From CAYVMN01 sp964452575 (GTDB lineage: Bacteria > Desulfobacterota > DSM-4660 > Desulfatiglandales > Desulfatiglandaceae): a stretch of 10,371 nt of DNA. Each line of letters begins with the position of its first letter. Position 1 is the first letter of the stretch. The stretch is taken from positions 1 to 10,371 of the forward strand of contig CAYVMN010000163.1 of assembly GCA_964452575.1 (NCBI GenBank). The letters are read 5' to 3'. This document shows, in pieces, positions 1-5,932 of this stretch. The notes beneath the pieces are model-generated. The model ran no database searches and was not told where the DNA came from. It was given only the letters and a program-made list of their open reading frames with translations. The position numbers and the translations under genes are program-made.

Positions 1-132
1 AGGGCCCTCTCCCCTGCCTGGCAGAAACTGTATTTAAAGGTAAGGGGGCGTGCCATAGGCTGTGAAGAGTTTGGGTTACGTCCTTTGGAAAAAAGACCCT
101 CGCGGTCCTCTCCCCTCCTTTCAAGACGCTAA
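1..132 (+). other. Left-edge stretch, possible 3' end of an upstream gene
   Basis: Frame 1 is open from the window edge to a TAA at 130-132, giving 43 residues rich in Arg and Leu (…WQKLYLKVRGRAIGCEEFG…). A second frame is open from base 3 to a TGA at 63-65. Either could be the C-terminus of a gene that lies mostly outside the window, and a 43-codon open run is not rare by chance. I recognise no family in either. A small GACC/GGTC stem (95-107) lies nearby, but no convincing terminator is visible. Confidence 0.2.
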
Positions 133-187
133 AGTGTTACCATTTCTTACAGCTGGAAACGAGATGTCCACCGAGTTACGGTTTCTT

Positions 188-216
188 TTGACACACAACT
201 TGTTTTCCAGTAAGAT
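188..216 (+). promoter_or_regulatory. Sigma70-type promoter for the rubrerythrin-dehydrogenase unit
   Basis: A perfect -35 hexamer TTGACA (188-193) is followed by exactly 17 bases and TAAGAT (211-216), which matches the -10 consensus at four of six positions. Transcription would start near 222-224, leaving a leader of about 95 bases before the ATG at 318. No other plausible promoter is seen before the gene. The match is by eye, and start-site mapping would settle it. Confidence 0.55.
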
Positions 217-218
217 CC

Positions 219-302
219 CAAAGAAAAACGACCTAATATCGGATGGCCGCCTCGGATAAACGAGAGCACTGAAAGTGGCTAGAATGGGATGATCGTTCTT
301 TG
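219..302 (+). promoter_or_regulatory. Structured 5' leader of unknown class
   Basis: The segment between the predicted transcription start and the ribosome binding site contains nested inverted repeats. CAAAG and AACGA (219-223, 227-231) can pair with TCGTT and CTTTG (293-302), leaving a bulge of three A. Inside lie a CTCG/CGAG hairpin with loop GATAAA (251-264) and, directly after it, AGCACT-GAA-AGTGGCT (265-280) with one bulged G. The layout resembles a closed multi-helix leader and ends four bases before the GAGGAGGGG ribosome site. It matches no riboswitch consensus I know, and the outer pairing is weak because it is A/T-rich. Confidence 0.25.
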
Positions 303-317
303 TATGAGGAGGGGAAA

Positions 318-773
318 ATGGAATTTGAGACATTTCAGGACATAATGACATATGCCATCGAAAAGGAGAAAGAAGCGGCCTCTTTTTATGAGAAGTTGAG
401 CGAGCAGGAGACGTTTTCAGGGATAAGAGAGGTGTTCAAGGAGTTTGCAACAGAAGAGAGAAAACATGAGGCCATGCTACAGAAATTCACTAAAGAAGGG
501 CTGGCAGAGTACAAGATAGAAAAGGTCCCTGATCTCAAGAGAAGCGAATACCTGGTTGACGTGGAATATACACCTGGGATGTCATACACGGATGTCCTCC
601 GCCTGGCGGCGAAGCGTGAGGAAAAGTCCCGAAAACTATATCATGACTTTGGTCAAAAGACCCACAAGGAGGACCATAAGGCCCTCTTTAAGATGCTGGC
701 CCAAGAGGAGGCCAGGCACAAATTAAGGCTCGAGACCATGCTGGATGATTACCTGGCCAAGATGGGGGATTAA
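318..773 (+). CDS. Rubrerythrin/ferritin-like diiron protein (no rubredoxin domain)
   Basis: Predicted 151-residue cytoplasmic four-helix-bundle protein of the rubrerythrin/ferritin-like family. Such proteins bind a diiron site and, in anaerobes, commonly help remove peroxide. Two repeated half-sites are visible: a helix with E-x-E-AASFYE (about residues 15-25) followed by EERKH (46-50), then REEKSRKLY (100-108) followed by EEARH (130-134). The ExxH pairs supply the expected metal ligands. There is no CxxC rubredoxin module, so an external electron donor would be needed. The ATG at 318 is preferred over the in-frame TTG at 300 because GAGGAGGGG (306-314) lies between them at ribosome-site distance. 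A promoter and leader lie upstream, and the dehydrogenase gene follows after 15 bases. Peroxidase activity itself is an inference, since rubredoxin-less members vary in function. Confidence 0.85.
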   Translation: MEFETFQDIMTYAIEKEKEAASFYEKLSEQETFSGIREVFKEFATEERKHEAMLQKFTKEGLAEYKIEKVPDLKRSEYLVDVEYTPGMSYTDVLRLAAKREEKSRKLYHDFGQKTHKEDHKALFKMLAQEEARHKLRLETMLDDYLAKMGD

Positions 774-788
774 AGGAGGAATTAGGGT

Positions 789-1865
789 ATGGATATACCG
801 CAGAGAATGAAGGCCGTTGTCTTAATGGGTCCAAACCATTTGGAGGTCAAAGAGGTGGAAACACCTTCAGCTGGGCCACAGGACGTCTTGATCAGGGTGG
901 AGGCATGTGCAGTCTGCGGAAGTGATGTAAGCCTCATTGAAAAACCGTGGGAGGGACAACCCCCATATGGGTCGTTCATCATCGGTCACGAGTATGCCGG
1001 CACCATAGCGGCCGTTGGAGAAACGGTGGACGAGTTCAAAGTCGGAGACAGGGTGGCAGTGGAAGCAAGCTATGGATGCGGGAGGTGCAGAAACTGCAGG
1101 CTCGGGAACTATACTGCATGTCTGAATTACGGAAATCTCGAGCGAGGGCATCGCGCAAACGGGTTCACCACAAACGGTGGATTTGCTCAGTATGTAATTA
1201 ACCATATAAACACTGTTCATAAGATCCCCGATACAACTAAATTCGACGAGGCAGCGCTAATCGCTAATTTGGGTTGCGTCCTATATGGATTTGAGACAAC
1301 CGGCGGATATGTGGTTGGAGATGATGTGGTTGTTATTGGTCCAGGCCCCCTGGGGCTGATATCAGTGGGGGTAGCCAGGGCGCTCGGTGCGGAAAGGATA
1401 TTTCTTATTGGGACAAGGGATAGCCGCCTGGAAGTGGGTAGGACGATGGGGGCTAGTCGACTTATCAATGTCAATAAAGAGGACCCCCTGAAGGTGGTGA
1501 GAGAAGAGACCGATGGCAAAGGAGGGGATCTGGTTGTGGAATCATCGGGGGCCACTCAGGGCCCGCAAATGGCAATTGAGATGTCCAAACGGATGGGCGC
1601 GATATTGCTGCTGGGATTTTCTGAAGCGCCGGTTCCCGTGGATCTTGCCATGTTGGCCATGCGCAACATACACATTTACGGCATAAGGGGCGAGGGATGG
1701 GCAAACTGCTCACGGGCAGTGAGCCTCTTGAGAAGAGGGGAAATATCTTTGAGACCTTTGATCACCCATTCATTTCCTCTGCTGGAGGTAGAAGAGGCCT
1801 TCAGGACTTTCAAGGAACGGATCGGGGGGGCAGTAAAGGTCATCGTTAACCCCAATGTCTCCTGA
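789..1865 (+). CDS. Zinc-dependent medium-chain alcohol/polyol dehydrogenase
   Basis: Predicted 358-residue NAD(P)-dependent dehydrogenase of the zinc-containing MDR superfamily, which also includes threonine and sorbitol dehydrogenases. The GroES-like N-terminal half carries the catalytic zinc motif CGSD (C43), the GHE motif (H67-E68) and a probable third ligand C163. The structural zinc cysteines are complete at C97, C100, C103 and C111. The Rossmann domain has GPGPLG (184-189). The residues after its second strand (GTR, 208-210) lack a clear NAD-selecting acidic residue at the usual place, so cofactor choice is open. Length is normal for the family. A GGAGGA site (775-780) directly after the rubrerythrin stop serves the ATG, which implies co-transcription. 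The substrate cannot be told from sequence; a secondary alcohol, polyol or hydroxy-amino acid is possible. Confidence 0.9.
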   Translation: MDIPQRMKAVVLMGPNHLEVKEVETPSAGPQDVLIRVEACAVCGSDVSLIEKPWEGQPPYGSFIIGHEYAGTIAAVGETVDEFKVGDRVAVEASYGCGRCRNCRLGNYTACLNYGNLERGHRANGFTTNGGFAQYVINHINTVHKIPDTTKFDEAALIANLGCVLYGFETTGGYVVGDDVVVIGPGPLGLISVGVARALGAERIFLIGTRDSRLEVGRTMGASRLINVNKEDPLKVVREETDGKGGDLVVESSGATQGPQMAIEMSKRMGAILLLGFSEAPVPVDLAMLAMRNIHIYGIRGEGWANCSRAVSLLRRGEISLRPLITHSFPLLEVEEAFRTFKERIGGAVKVIVNPNVS

Positions 1866-1901
1866 AGGGATGACAAGTAAGGTGAGCGTTCAGGTGCGAA
1901 T

Positions 1902-2165
1902 CTAATTGATCCGCCCGACCTCCTCCTGAAGACCCTTTTCCCTGTAAGGAGATAGATTCTCCTCTGCTTTAGAACGTCTAACATTCCTTAGGATCTCATA
2001 GGTCAGTTTTATCCCTCCGGATTCACGGCTACACTTCCGCAAGTGTATTGCGTCTTTTTCATGATTAAAAGGAGGCACTGCCGAGGCAAGATTCTTCTTG
2101 ATCTCTAGCGCTGCCATCTTGATCATTTCGCTCTTTTTATCCTTACCTATTTTGACAGCTATCAC
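1902..2165 (-). CDS. Small hypothetical protein, 87 codons, doubtful
   Basis: An 87-residue frame begins at GTG (2165) and is rich in Lys, Arg and Glu, with a likely helical N-terminus (residues 1-27) and a charged C-terminus. I recognise no domain. The ribosome site is poor (GGTGG about five bases upstream); later in-frame ATG codons at 2126 and 2117 have none either. It lies downstream of the BFN gene on the same strand, separated by 153 bases. In favour are the lack of a competing gene and a plausible soluble-protein composition. Against are the weak start and the short length. If it is not real, 1866-2318 holds no gene that I can support. Confidence 0.3.
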   Translation of the reverse strand: MIAVKIGKDKKSEMIKMAALEIKKNLASAVPPFNHEKDAIHLRKCSRESGGIKLTYEILRNVRRSKAEENLSPYREKGLQEEVGRIN

Positions 2166-2318
2166 TTATTCCACCCATCGATTCTTACATGGATTTCTTG
2201 TCGACCAGGAAACCTTTCCTGACCCCGCTTTGACTTTCCTATTCTCTATTGCCGCATCGAATTCTCCTTTCAAGATCAAGAAAACCAAAATTCGGAACCC
2301 ATGCCGGAGGCAAGCTTA
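2166..2318 (-). other. Spacer between the BFN gene and the small ORF
   Basis: No supported gene. On the minus strand an AAGGAG site stands six to seven bases before an ATG at about 2260, but that frame closes after three codons (M-R-Q-stop). Another minus-strand frame runs open across the spacer and ends in TAA immediately before the GTG of the downstream ORF. This could be chance or a decayed gene start. Confidence 0.2.
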
Positions 2319-2810
2319 TCAAGTATTCCCAAAATCCTCGGGGTTCATCTTTTCCAATATCTCTTGCCACTTCTTTCCCTGCTCCGATTGATCTGCGGGT
2401 TCTGCCTCCAGATCTATCTGTACGCTTTTGGTGATCACCTCTTCTGATGCAAGAATAGGGGCACCGACTCTCAGCGATAATGCGAGTGCATCGCTTGGCC
2501 TGGCATCTATGGAGATCTCTTTCCCGTTATGATTGATATATATCAAGGCATAATATGTAGTATCTTTGAGAGCAGAGATTACGATCCTGCTCACCTTGGC
2601 ACCTATCAGCGCTATGATGTTTTTGAGCAGATCATGAGTCATTGGTCTTGGAAATTTGACGCCGTCCAGTTCACAGACAATGGCATTGGCCTCAAGAAAC
2701 CCTATCCATATAGGTATCGTTCTATCTCCATCGATCTCCTTGAGAATTACAACTGGGCTCTTTGTTGATGAATCAACCGCTATCGCCCATATAAGCATTG
2801 GCCTTAACAA
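2319..2810 (-). CDS. Bifunctional nuclease (BFN/DUF151) family protein
   Basis: Predicted 163-residue soluble protein of the BFN/DUF151 family. A plant member was reported to have DNase and RNase activity, but the bacterial role is poorly defined. The conserved core is complete: PVVILKE (19-25), PIWIG (33-37), EANAI (40-44), RPMTHDLL (55-62) and the hallmark DARPSDA (102-108). An acidic, Gln-rich tail follows the core. The TTG at 2810 is chosen because GGGAGG (2818-2823 on this strand) stands seven bases ahead of it; the ATG at 2798 has only an AAGG very close to it. Homologues usually start close to the core, so both starts are possible. The gene appears to stand alone, about 240 bases from the RRM gene upstream. 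The family call is firm; the function is not. Confidence 0.9.
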   Translation of the reverse strand: MLRPMLIWAIAVDSSTKSPVVILKEIDGDRTIPIWIGFLEANAIVCELDGVKFPRPMTHDLLKNIIALIGAKVSRIVISALKDTTYYALIYINHNGKEISIDARPSDALALSLRVGAPILASEEVITKSVQIDLEAEPADQSEQGKKWQEILEKMNPEDFGNT

Positions 2811-2817
2811 AACTCAG

Positions 2818-2823
2818 CCTCCC
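2818..2823 (-). promoter_or_regulatory. Ribosome binding site favouring a TTG start of the BFN gene
   Basis: GGGAGG on the minus strand lies seven bases before TTG (2810-2808). The alternative ATG, 12 bases further in, is at a poor distance from this site. This is the main reason for preferring the TTG start. Confidence 0.5.
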
Positions 2824-3052
2824 TCGGCCTTTGTGGTGCTTACTTCATCCGTTTCAATTTCGGTCCTCAAAAACCCCGCAACCATGAGTTCCTAAAGGTT
2901 CTACAGCCGCATAGAACACTCGATTGCCAAGTGTGAATCTCCGTCCCTTCCACCTGAGAACCTCTGCCTCCCTTATTTTCCAGTTCTTTGATGCGAAGAC
3001 ACGGGGCCCGATTGGGCCTGCTGCATGGATTATGGGTTGTCTTGGAGGCCCA
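2824..3052. other. Spacer between the RRM and BFN genes
   Basis: No gene is supported. A 72-codon minus-strand frame (2854-3072) overlaps the RRM 3' end, has no ribosome site and resembles no family known to me. A short GGCCC-GATT-GGGCC stem sits at 3005-3018, about 35 bases after the RRM stop. It could slow or stop transcription, but no T-run follows on either strand. Confidence 0.3.
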
Positions 3053-3340
3053 TCAGAAACGGCGGCCGGCACCTCGTTCGCCGGGGCGGCGTCCTTCTGA
3101 GCGGGGGCGAGCCTTATCGACCTTAAGCTGCCGATCCTTCAGTGGTTTGCCGTTCAGGCTGTCGATTGCCGCCAGGGCACTGGCTTCGTCAGCCATCTCA
3201 ACGAACCCAAACCCCCTCGATTTGCCGCTGTACCTGTCCTTGATTATATTGACAGATGAGACCTGACCAAAGGCCTCAAAGGCTTCTCGCAAATCGTTTT
3301 CTGTGGCATCGAACGATAAATTGCCCACGTAGATATTCAT
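3053..3340 (-). CDS. Small RRM-type RNA-binding protein
   Basis: Predicted 95-residue cytoplasmic protein with one complete RNA recognition motif. RNP2 is IYVGNL (3-8) and RNP1 is RGFGFVEM (42-49), with the aromatic residues that stack on RNA present (Y4, F44, F46). The fold ends near residue 77 and is followed by a short basic tail rich in Arg and Gly (about 78-95), as in the cyanobacterial and proteobacterial Rbp-like proteins. Members bind single-stranded RNA and some cyanobacterial ones respond to cold; regulation here is unknown. A clear GGAGG site six bases upstream supports the ATG at 3340. The gene has its own upstream space (3341-3504), so it probably forms a separate unit. Confidence 0.93.
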   Translation of the reverse strand: MNIYVGNLSFDATENDLREAFEAFGQVSSVNIIKDRYSGKSRGFGFVEMADEASALAAIDSLNGKPLKDRQLKVDKARPRSEGRRPGERGAGRRF

Positions 3341-3504
3341 TCTAACCTCCGTGATCCATAAATCCTTTCAGCGTTCCAATTAACCCTGATGTTGCATTAA
3401 TCGTATTCCAAATTGACCTTCGGACTCCCTGTCCCCCGTCTTTGGACTCACCTCATTTTCGCCAGTGGCTTATGATAGTGCCAACCCGACCGCCACACCT
3501 CTTT

Positions 3505-4983
3505 TCAAAAGATGTACGAATTACGGACTTTCCGGAAATGATAACCATAGATCGCAAAGGTGATGGCCATTGGCAATAACCTGGGGCGACGAAACAGCGT
3601 CCACCACAATAGCCGCCAATACTCCAGCCGCTCATTACCAATAATGCCTAGTCGGATAACCGAGCGAAAGAGTGCAAGCAAACGTTGGAAGTCCAGTGGT
3701 ACTTCGAACCTCGGAGGCCTGTACTCTTTCAGAAATGCCTTGACACGCTGGTAGTAGTTTTCAGGAGAATAAATATGGCGTATTATGCTCCTATACCCTT
3801 CACGCAATGAGCTGAGGCCCATGCGGGGAATTATATTTGTTGTACCGTCTACGTTATTTCCTGACATGTCCCCTAGTAAGCGGCCCTCTTGTTTCAAACG
3901 TCTGTAAAGTCTTGTCCCTGGAGGGGCTTGAAGGAGCCCGACCATGGCTGTTACGATCCCGCTTTTCTGTATAAAGTCAATCTGCCGCTGGAAAACGGAG
4001 TGGCTGTCGCTGTCGAACCCGACGATAAAGCCTGCCTGAACCTGCAGTCCAGCTCGTTGTATCCGTTTTACGCTTTCGAGCAAGTTCCGGTTCCTGTTCT
4101 GCTTCTTGTTACATTCAACGAGAGATTTCTCCTCTGGGGTTTCAATTCCGACGAAAACCGACTGAAAGCCTGCCTCAACCATCATCTCCATCAATTGTTC
4201 ATCATCGGCCAGATTAACTGAGGCTTCGGTGTTAAAAGGTATCCCTCTGGTCTCTTTCTGCCATTCGATTAAGGCGGGGAGGAGCCTGGTCTTGAGATAT
4301 TTCTTGTTGCCGATAAAGTTGTCGTCCACAAAAAAGACCTGCCCACGCCATCCCAGGCTGTAAAGGGCATCCAACTCGGCAATAATCTGCCCGGCGGTCT
4401 TTAGTCGTGATCGGTTGCCGAGCAAGGCCGTCACGTTGCAGAAATCGCAGTCGAAAGGACAACCCCGTGAAAACTGTATGCTCATCGACGCGTATCGTTT
4501 CATATTGGCCAGCCCCCACATGGGAGCCGGAGTCTCACGTATATTGGAGAACTTAGATGTCTTGTAAATACGCTTGGCACGCCCCTGCTCCAAATCCGCT
4601 AAAAAGGGGGGGAGAGTCAGTTCTGCCTCGTTCAGCACAAAGTGATCGACCTCTCTAAACTGATCGTATTCGACGGTAAAGAGGGGGCCACCGGCAACCA
4701 CTTTGAGACCCGCTTTCTTGCACCTGGCAATCGTTTGACGCGCCGACTCCCTTTGGACGACCATTGCGCTGATAAACGCATAATCAGCCCAGGCCAGATC
4801 TCTTTCGGTCAAAGGTGTCACATTGACATCAATTAGACGTACAGACCAGTCTCGAGGAAGCATCGGCGCCACTGTGAGCAAACCCAGCGGGGGGAAAGCC
4901 GCCTTTTTGCGAATGAATCTGAGTGCGTACTTGAAACTCCAGAATGTGTCTGGGACTTCAGGGTAGATTAAGAGAATTTTCAA
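3505..4983 (-). CDS. B12-binding-domain radical SAM protein, DUF4070-like
   Basis: Predicted 492-residue cytoplasmic enzyme. The N-terminal region (about 1-150) looks like a cobalamin-binding Rossmann fold, with the GGPLFT turn at 98-103 but no DxHxxG histidine motif. Radical SAM proteins often bind cobalamin without that histidine. The radical SAM core (about 160-360) carries the cluster motif CPFDCDFC (C175, C179, C182), which binds a [4Fe-4S] cluster and S-adenosylmethionine. The basic, aromatic C-terminal extension (about 390-492) resembles DUF4070. The hopanoid C-2 methylase HpnP has a similar layout, so a methyl transfer or other radical reaction is possible, but no substrate can be named. 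No hopanoid or lipid genes are nearby. The TTG start at 4983 has AAGGAG five bases upstream and gives an N-terminus typical of the family (KILLIYPE). Confidence 0.88.
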   Translation of the reverse strand: MKILLIYPEVPDTFWSFKYALRFIRKKAAFPPLGLLTVAPMLPRDWSVRLIDVNVTPLTERDLAWADYAFISAMVVQRESARQTIARCKKAGLKVVAGGPLFTVEYDQFREVDHFVLNEAELTLPPFLADLEQGRAKRIYKTSKFSNIRETPAPMWGLANMKRYASMSIQFSRGCPFDCDFCNVTALLGNRSRLKTAGQIIAELDALYSLGWRGQVFFVDDNFIGNKKYLKTRLLPALIEWQKETRGIPFNTEASVNLADDEQLMEMMVEAGFQSVFVGIETPEEKSLVECNKKQNRNRNLLESVKRIQRAGLQVQAGFIVGFDSDSHSVFQRQIDFIQKSGIVTAMVGLLQAPPGTRLYRRLKQEGRLLGDMSGNNVDGTTNIIPRMGLSSLREGYRSIIRHIYSPENYYQRVKAFLKEYRPPRFEVPLDFQRLLALFRSVIRLGIIGNERLEYWRLLWWTLFRRPRLLPMAITFAIYGYHFRKVRNSYIF

Positions 4984-4988
4984 TTGGT

Positions 4989-4994
4989 CTCCTT
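4989..4994 (-). promoter_or_regulatory. Ribosome binding site for the TTG start of the radical SAM gene
   Basis: AAGGAG on the minus strand lies five bases before TTG (4983-4981). No upstream ATG in frame offers a better choice, and the resulting protein begins where the first beta strand of the B12-like domain is expected. Confidence 0.6.
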
Positions 4995-5174
4995 AGCTTG
5001 TAACCGTCAAGGGAATCACTATCTCTTGCTAAATGTGTCGAGGCTGGTTGCCTTTCCGCAAAAAGAAGCAGGAGGTAAGTGGGGGTATTTTGAGGTTTCT
5101 CTTCAAAAGGACAGCCCCCGGATGGAGGATCAGCCATTGAAACGAAAAACTCTCATATATCGAACGTCAAAAGA

Positions 5175-5309
5175 ATGGTAAAGTCAAGAAAAATCGGTTT
5201 TGGAGGTATGTGCCTCCTTATTTCATTTCTGTTAGTCTTTGCACTTGGCTCCTATACCATCTACTTCTATTCTCCAAACAACAGAAATCGTAACAGTTTA
5301 GCGATCTGA
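5175..5309 (+). CDS. Possible 44-residue single-pass membrane protein
   Basis: The short frame ATG(5175)-TGA(5309) encodes a basic start (MVKSRK) and then a hydrophobic stretch from about residue 12 to 32 (starting MCLLISFLLVF), followed by a short polar tail (NNRNRN). Positive charges before one membrane span fit an N-in small membrane protein or an uncleaved signal anchor. No good ribosome site precedes the ATG, and GGAGG at 5203 is too close to the internal ATG to use. I recognise no family. It sits in a zone that also holds a gene remnant, so it may itself be a fragment. The surrounding stretch 4984-5174 shows no supported gene. Confidence 0.3.
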   Translation: MVKSRKIGFGGMCLLISFLLVFALGSYTIYFYSPNNRNRNSLAI

Positions 5310-5313
5310 AATC

Positions 5314-5349
5314 GGGGCAGTGGGTGGTTTTCCTAACCCCCATTGCCCC
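5314..5349. repeat. Long GC-rich hairpin
   Basis: GGGGCAGTGGG (5314-5324) pairs with CCCATTGCCCC (5339-5349) with one G-T pair. The stem continues, after one bulged T, as GGTT (5326-5329) with AACC (5335-5338) around a five-base loop TTCCT. That makes about 15 pairs. No T-run follows on either strand, so it is not a standard intrinsic terminator. It sits five bases after the stop of the small membrane ORF and just before the gene remnant. It could be a decayed terminator or a copy of a dispersed palindromic element. Confidence 0.5.
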
Positions 5350-5375
5350 GTAAGGCCGATTGGAAAAGGGCTATA

Positions 5376-5816
5376 ATGGTACAAGAAATCAAGCTCTTCG
5401 ATATAGTGTCCATATGTCAAGGAGCAGGGGCTTACAAATTTTTTTTCATCACCCAGATGATTGTGCCCGGTTCTAGTTACTGGAACATGGGTTTCGGCCT
5501 GGAACCAGGGGCCGTGGAAAGGGATGAAGAGGCCAAGGGGACGATGGTGACCCTGGGCCAGAATATGGCCTGGCTCAACCTTGCCGAACCCTGGGTGGGA
5601 GATGCAGCGGCAATACTCAGGGAAAAGGGCTATTTCTGGGGTGGTGTGCTCCCCCGCTGGTTCGATACGGATGGACTGCTTATGTAGCGGAACCTCCACA
5701 CGCCCTACTGGGACGGAATCCAGGCCGTCTTTGAGCAGGGCAGGGTCATCCTGAATCTCTCTCGATTCGACGGGGATCTTGAGGGGAGTCCACGTAAATC
5801 GGGGCTACGTTCCTGA
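5376..5816 (+). pseudogene. Broken chimeric remnant: flavodoxin-type C-terminus joined to another C-terminus, with in-frame TAG
   Basis: The frame from ATG 5376 first gives an unrecognised start, then a stretch (about 5446-5575, with PGSSYWNMGFG and NMAWL) that closely resembles the last part of NAD(P)H-dependent flavodoxin-family oxidoreductases. The FMN-binding N-terminal half is missing. After NMAWL the sequence changes to an unrelated part (EPWVGDAAAILREKGYFWGG, then PRWFDTDGLLM) that reminds me of the C-terminus of some GNAT-like proteins; this is from memory and unverified. A TAG at 5685-5687 interrupts it, yet the same frame stays protein-like (HTPYWDGIQAVFEQG…) to TGA at 5814-5816. 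The TAG stands where CAG (Gln) would be natural. A run of eight T near 5442 marks another possible frameshift site. The best reading is a deletion fusion followed by a nonsense change. Confidence 0.55.
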
Positions 5817-5932
5817 GAGGAAGGGGTTCGAGGTTAAGAGGTTCTGAGCAACAAGGGGGTGGAAAGAATCCCAGTAGAATGATAATGTTCCATAGAGGCC
5901 TGCTTACATAGATTACCTGGAGGAAAGTAGAG

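Noticed and set aside
231..300. Fluoride (crcB) or c-di-GMP/cGAMP (GEMM) riboswitch in the rubrerythrin leader
   Set aside because: The AAAC-like and GAAA-like pieces are superficially similar, but the conserved GEMM core (GGGACGCAAAGCC) and the fluoride pseudoknot arms are absent.
1861..1894. CCTGAA/TTCAGG inverted repeat after the dehydrogenase as a terminator
   Set aside because: Only six pairs with a 22-base loop and no T-run, which is too weak to call.
2098..2391. 97-codon plus-strand ORF with a hydrophobic start
   Set aside because: The hydrophobic start is the complement of a Lys/Glu-rich minus-strand frame, and the 3' half overlaps the BFN gene. No ribosome site is visible.
4984..5181. 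65-codon plus-strand ORF starting opposite the radical SAM ribosome site
   Set aside because: It starts at a TTG without a ribosome site, has no recognisable domain, and its composition looks random.
5372..5377. TATAAT as a -10 box
   Set aside because: No -35 hexamer occurs at 16-18 bases; the nearest TTGCCC is 23 bases upstream. The match overlaps the ATG of the remnant.
5298..5699. 133-codon minus-strand ORF
   Set aside because: It lies opposite the gene remnant, whose plus-strand frame has recognisable flavodoxin-type sequence. Its own composition is not family-like.
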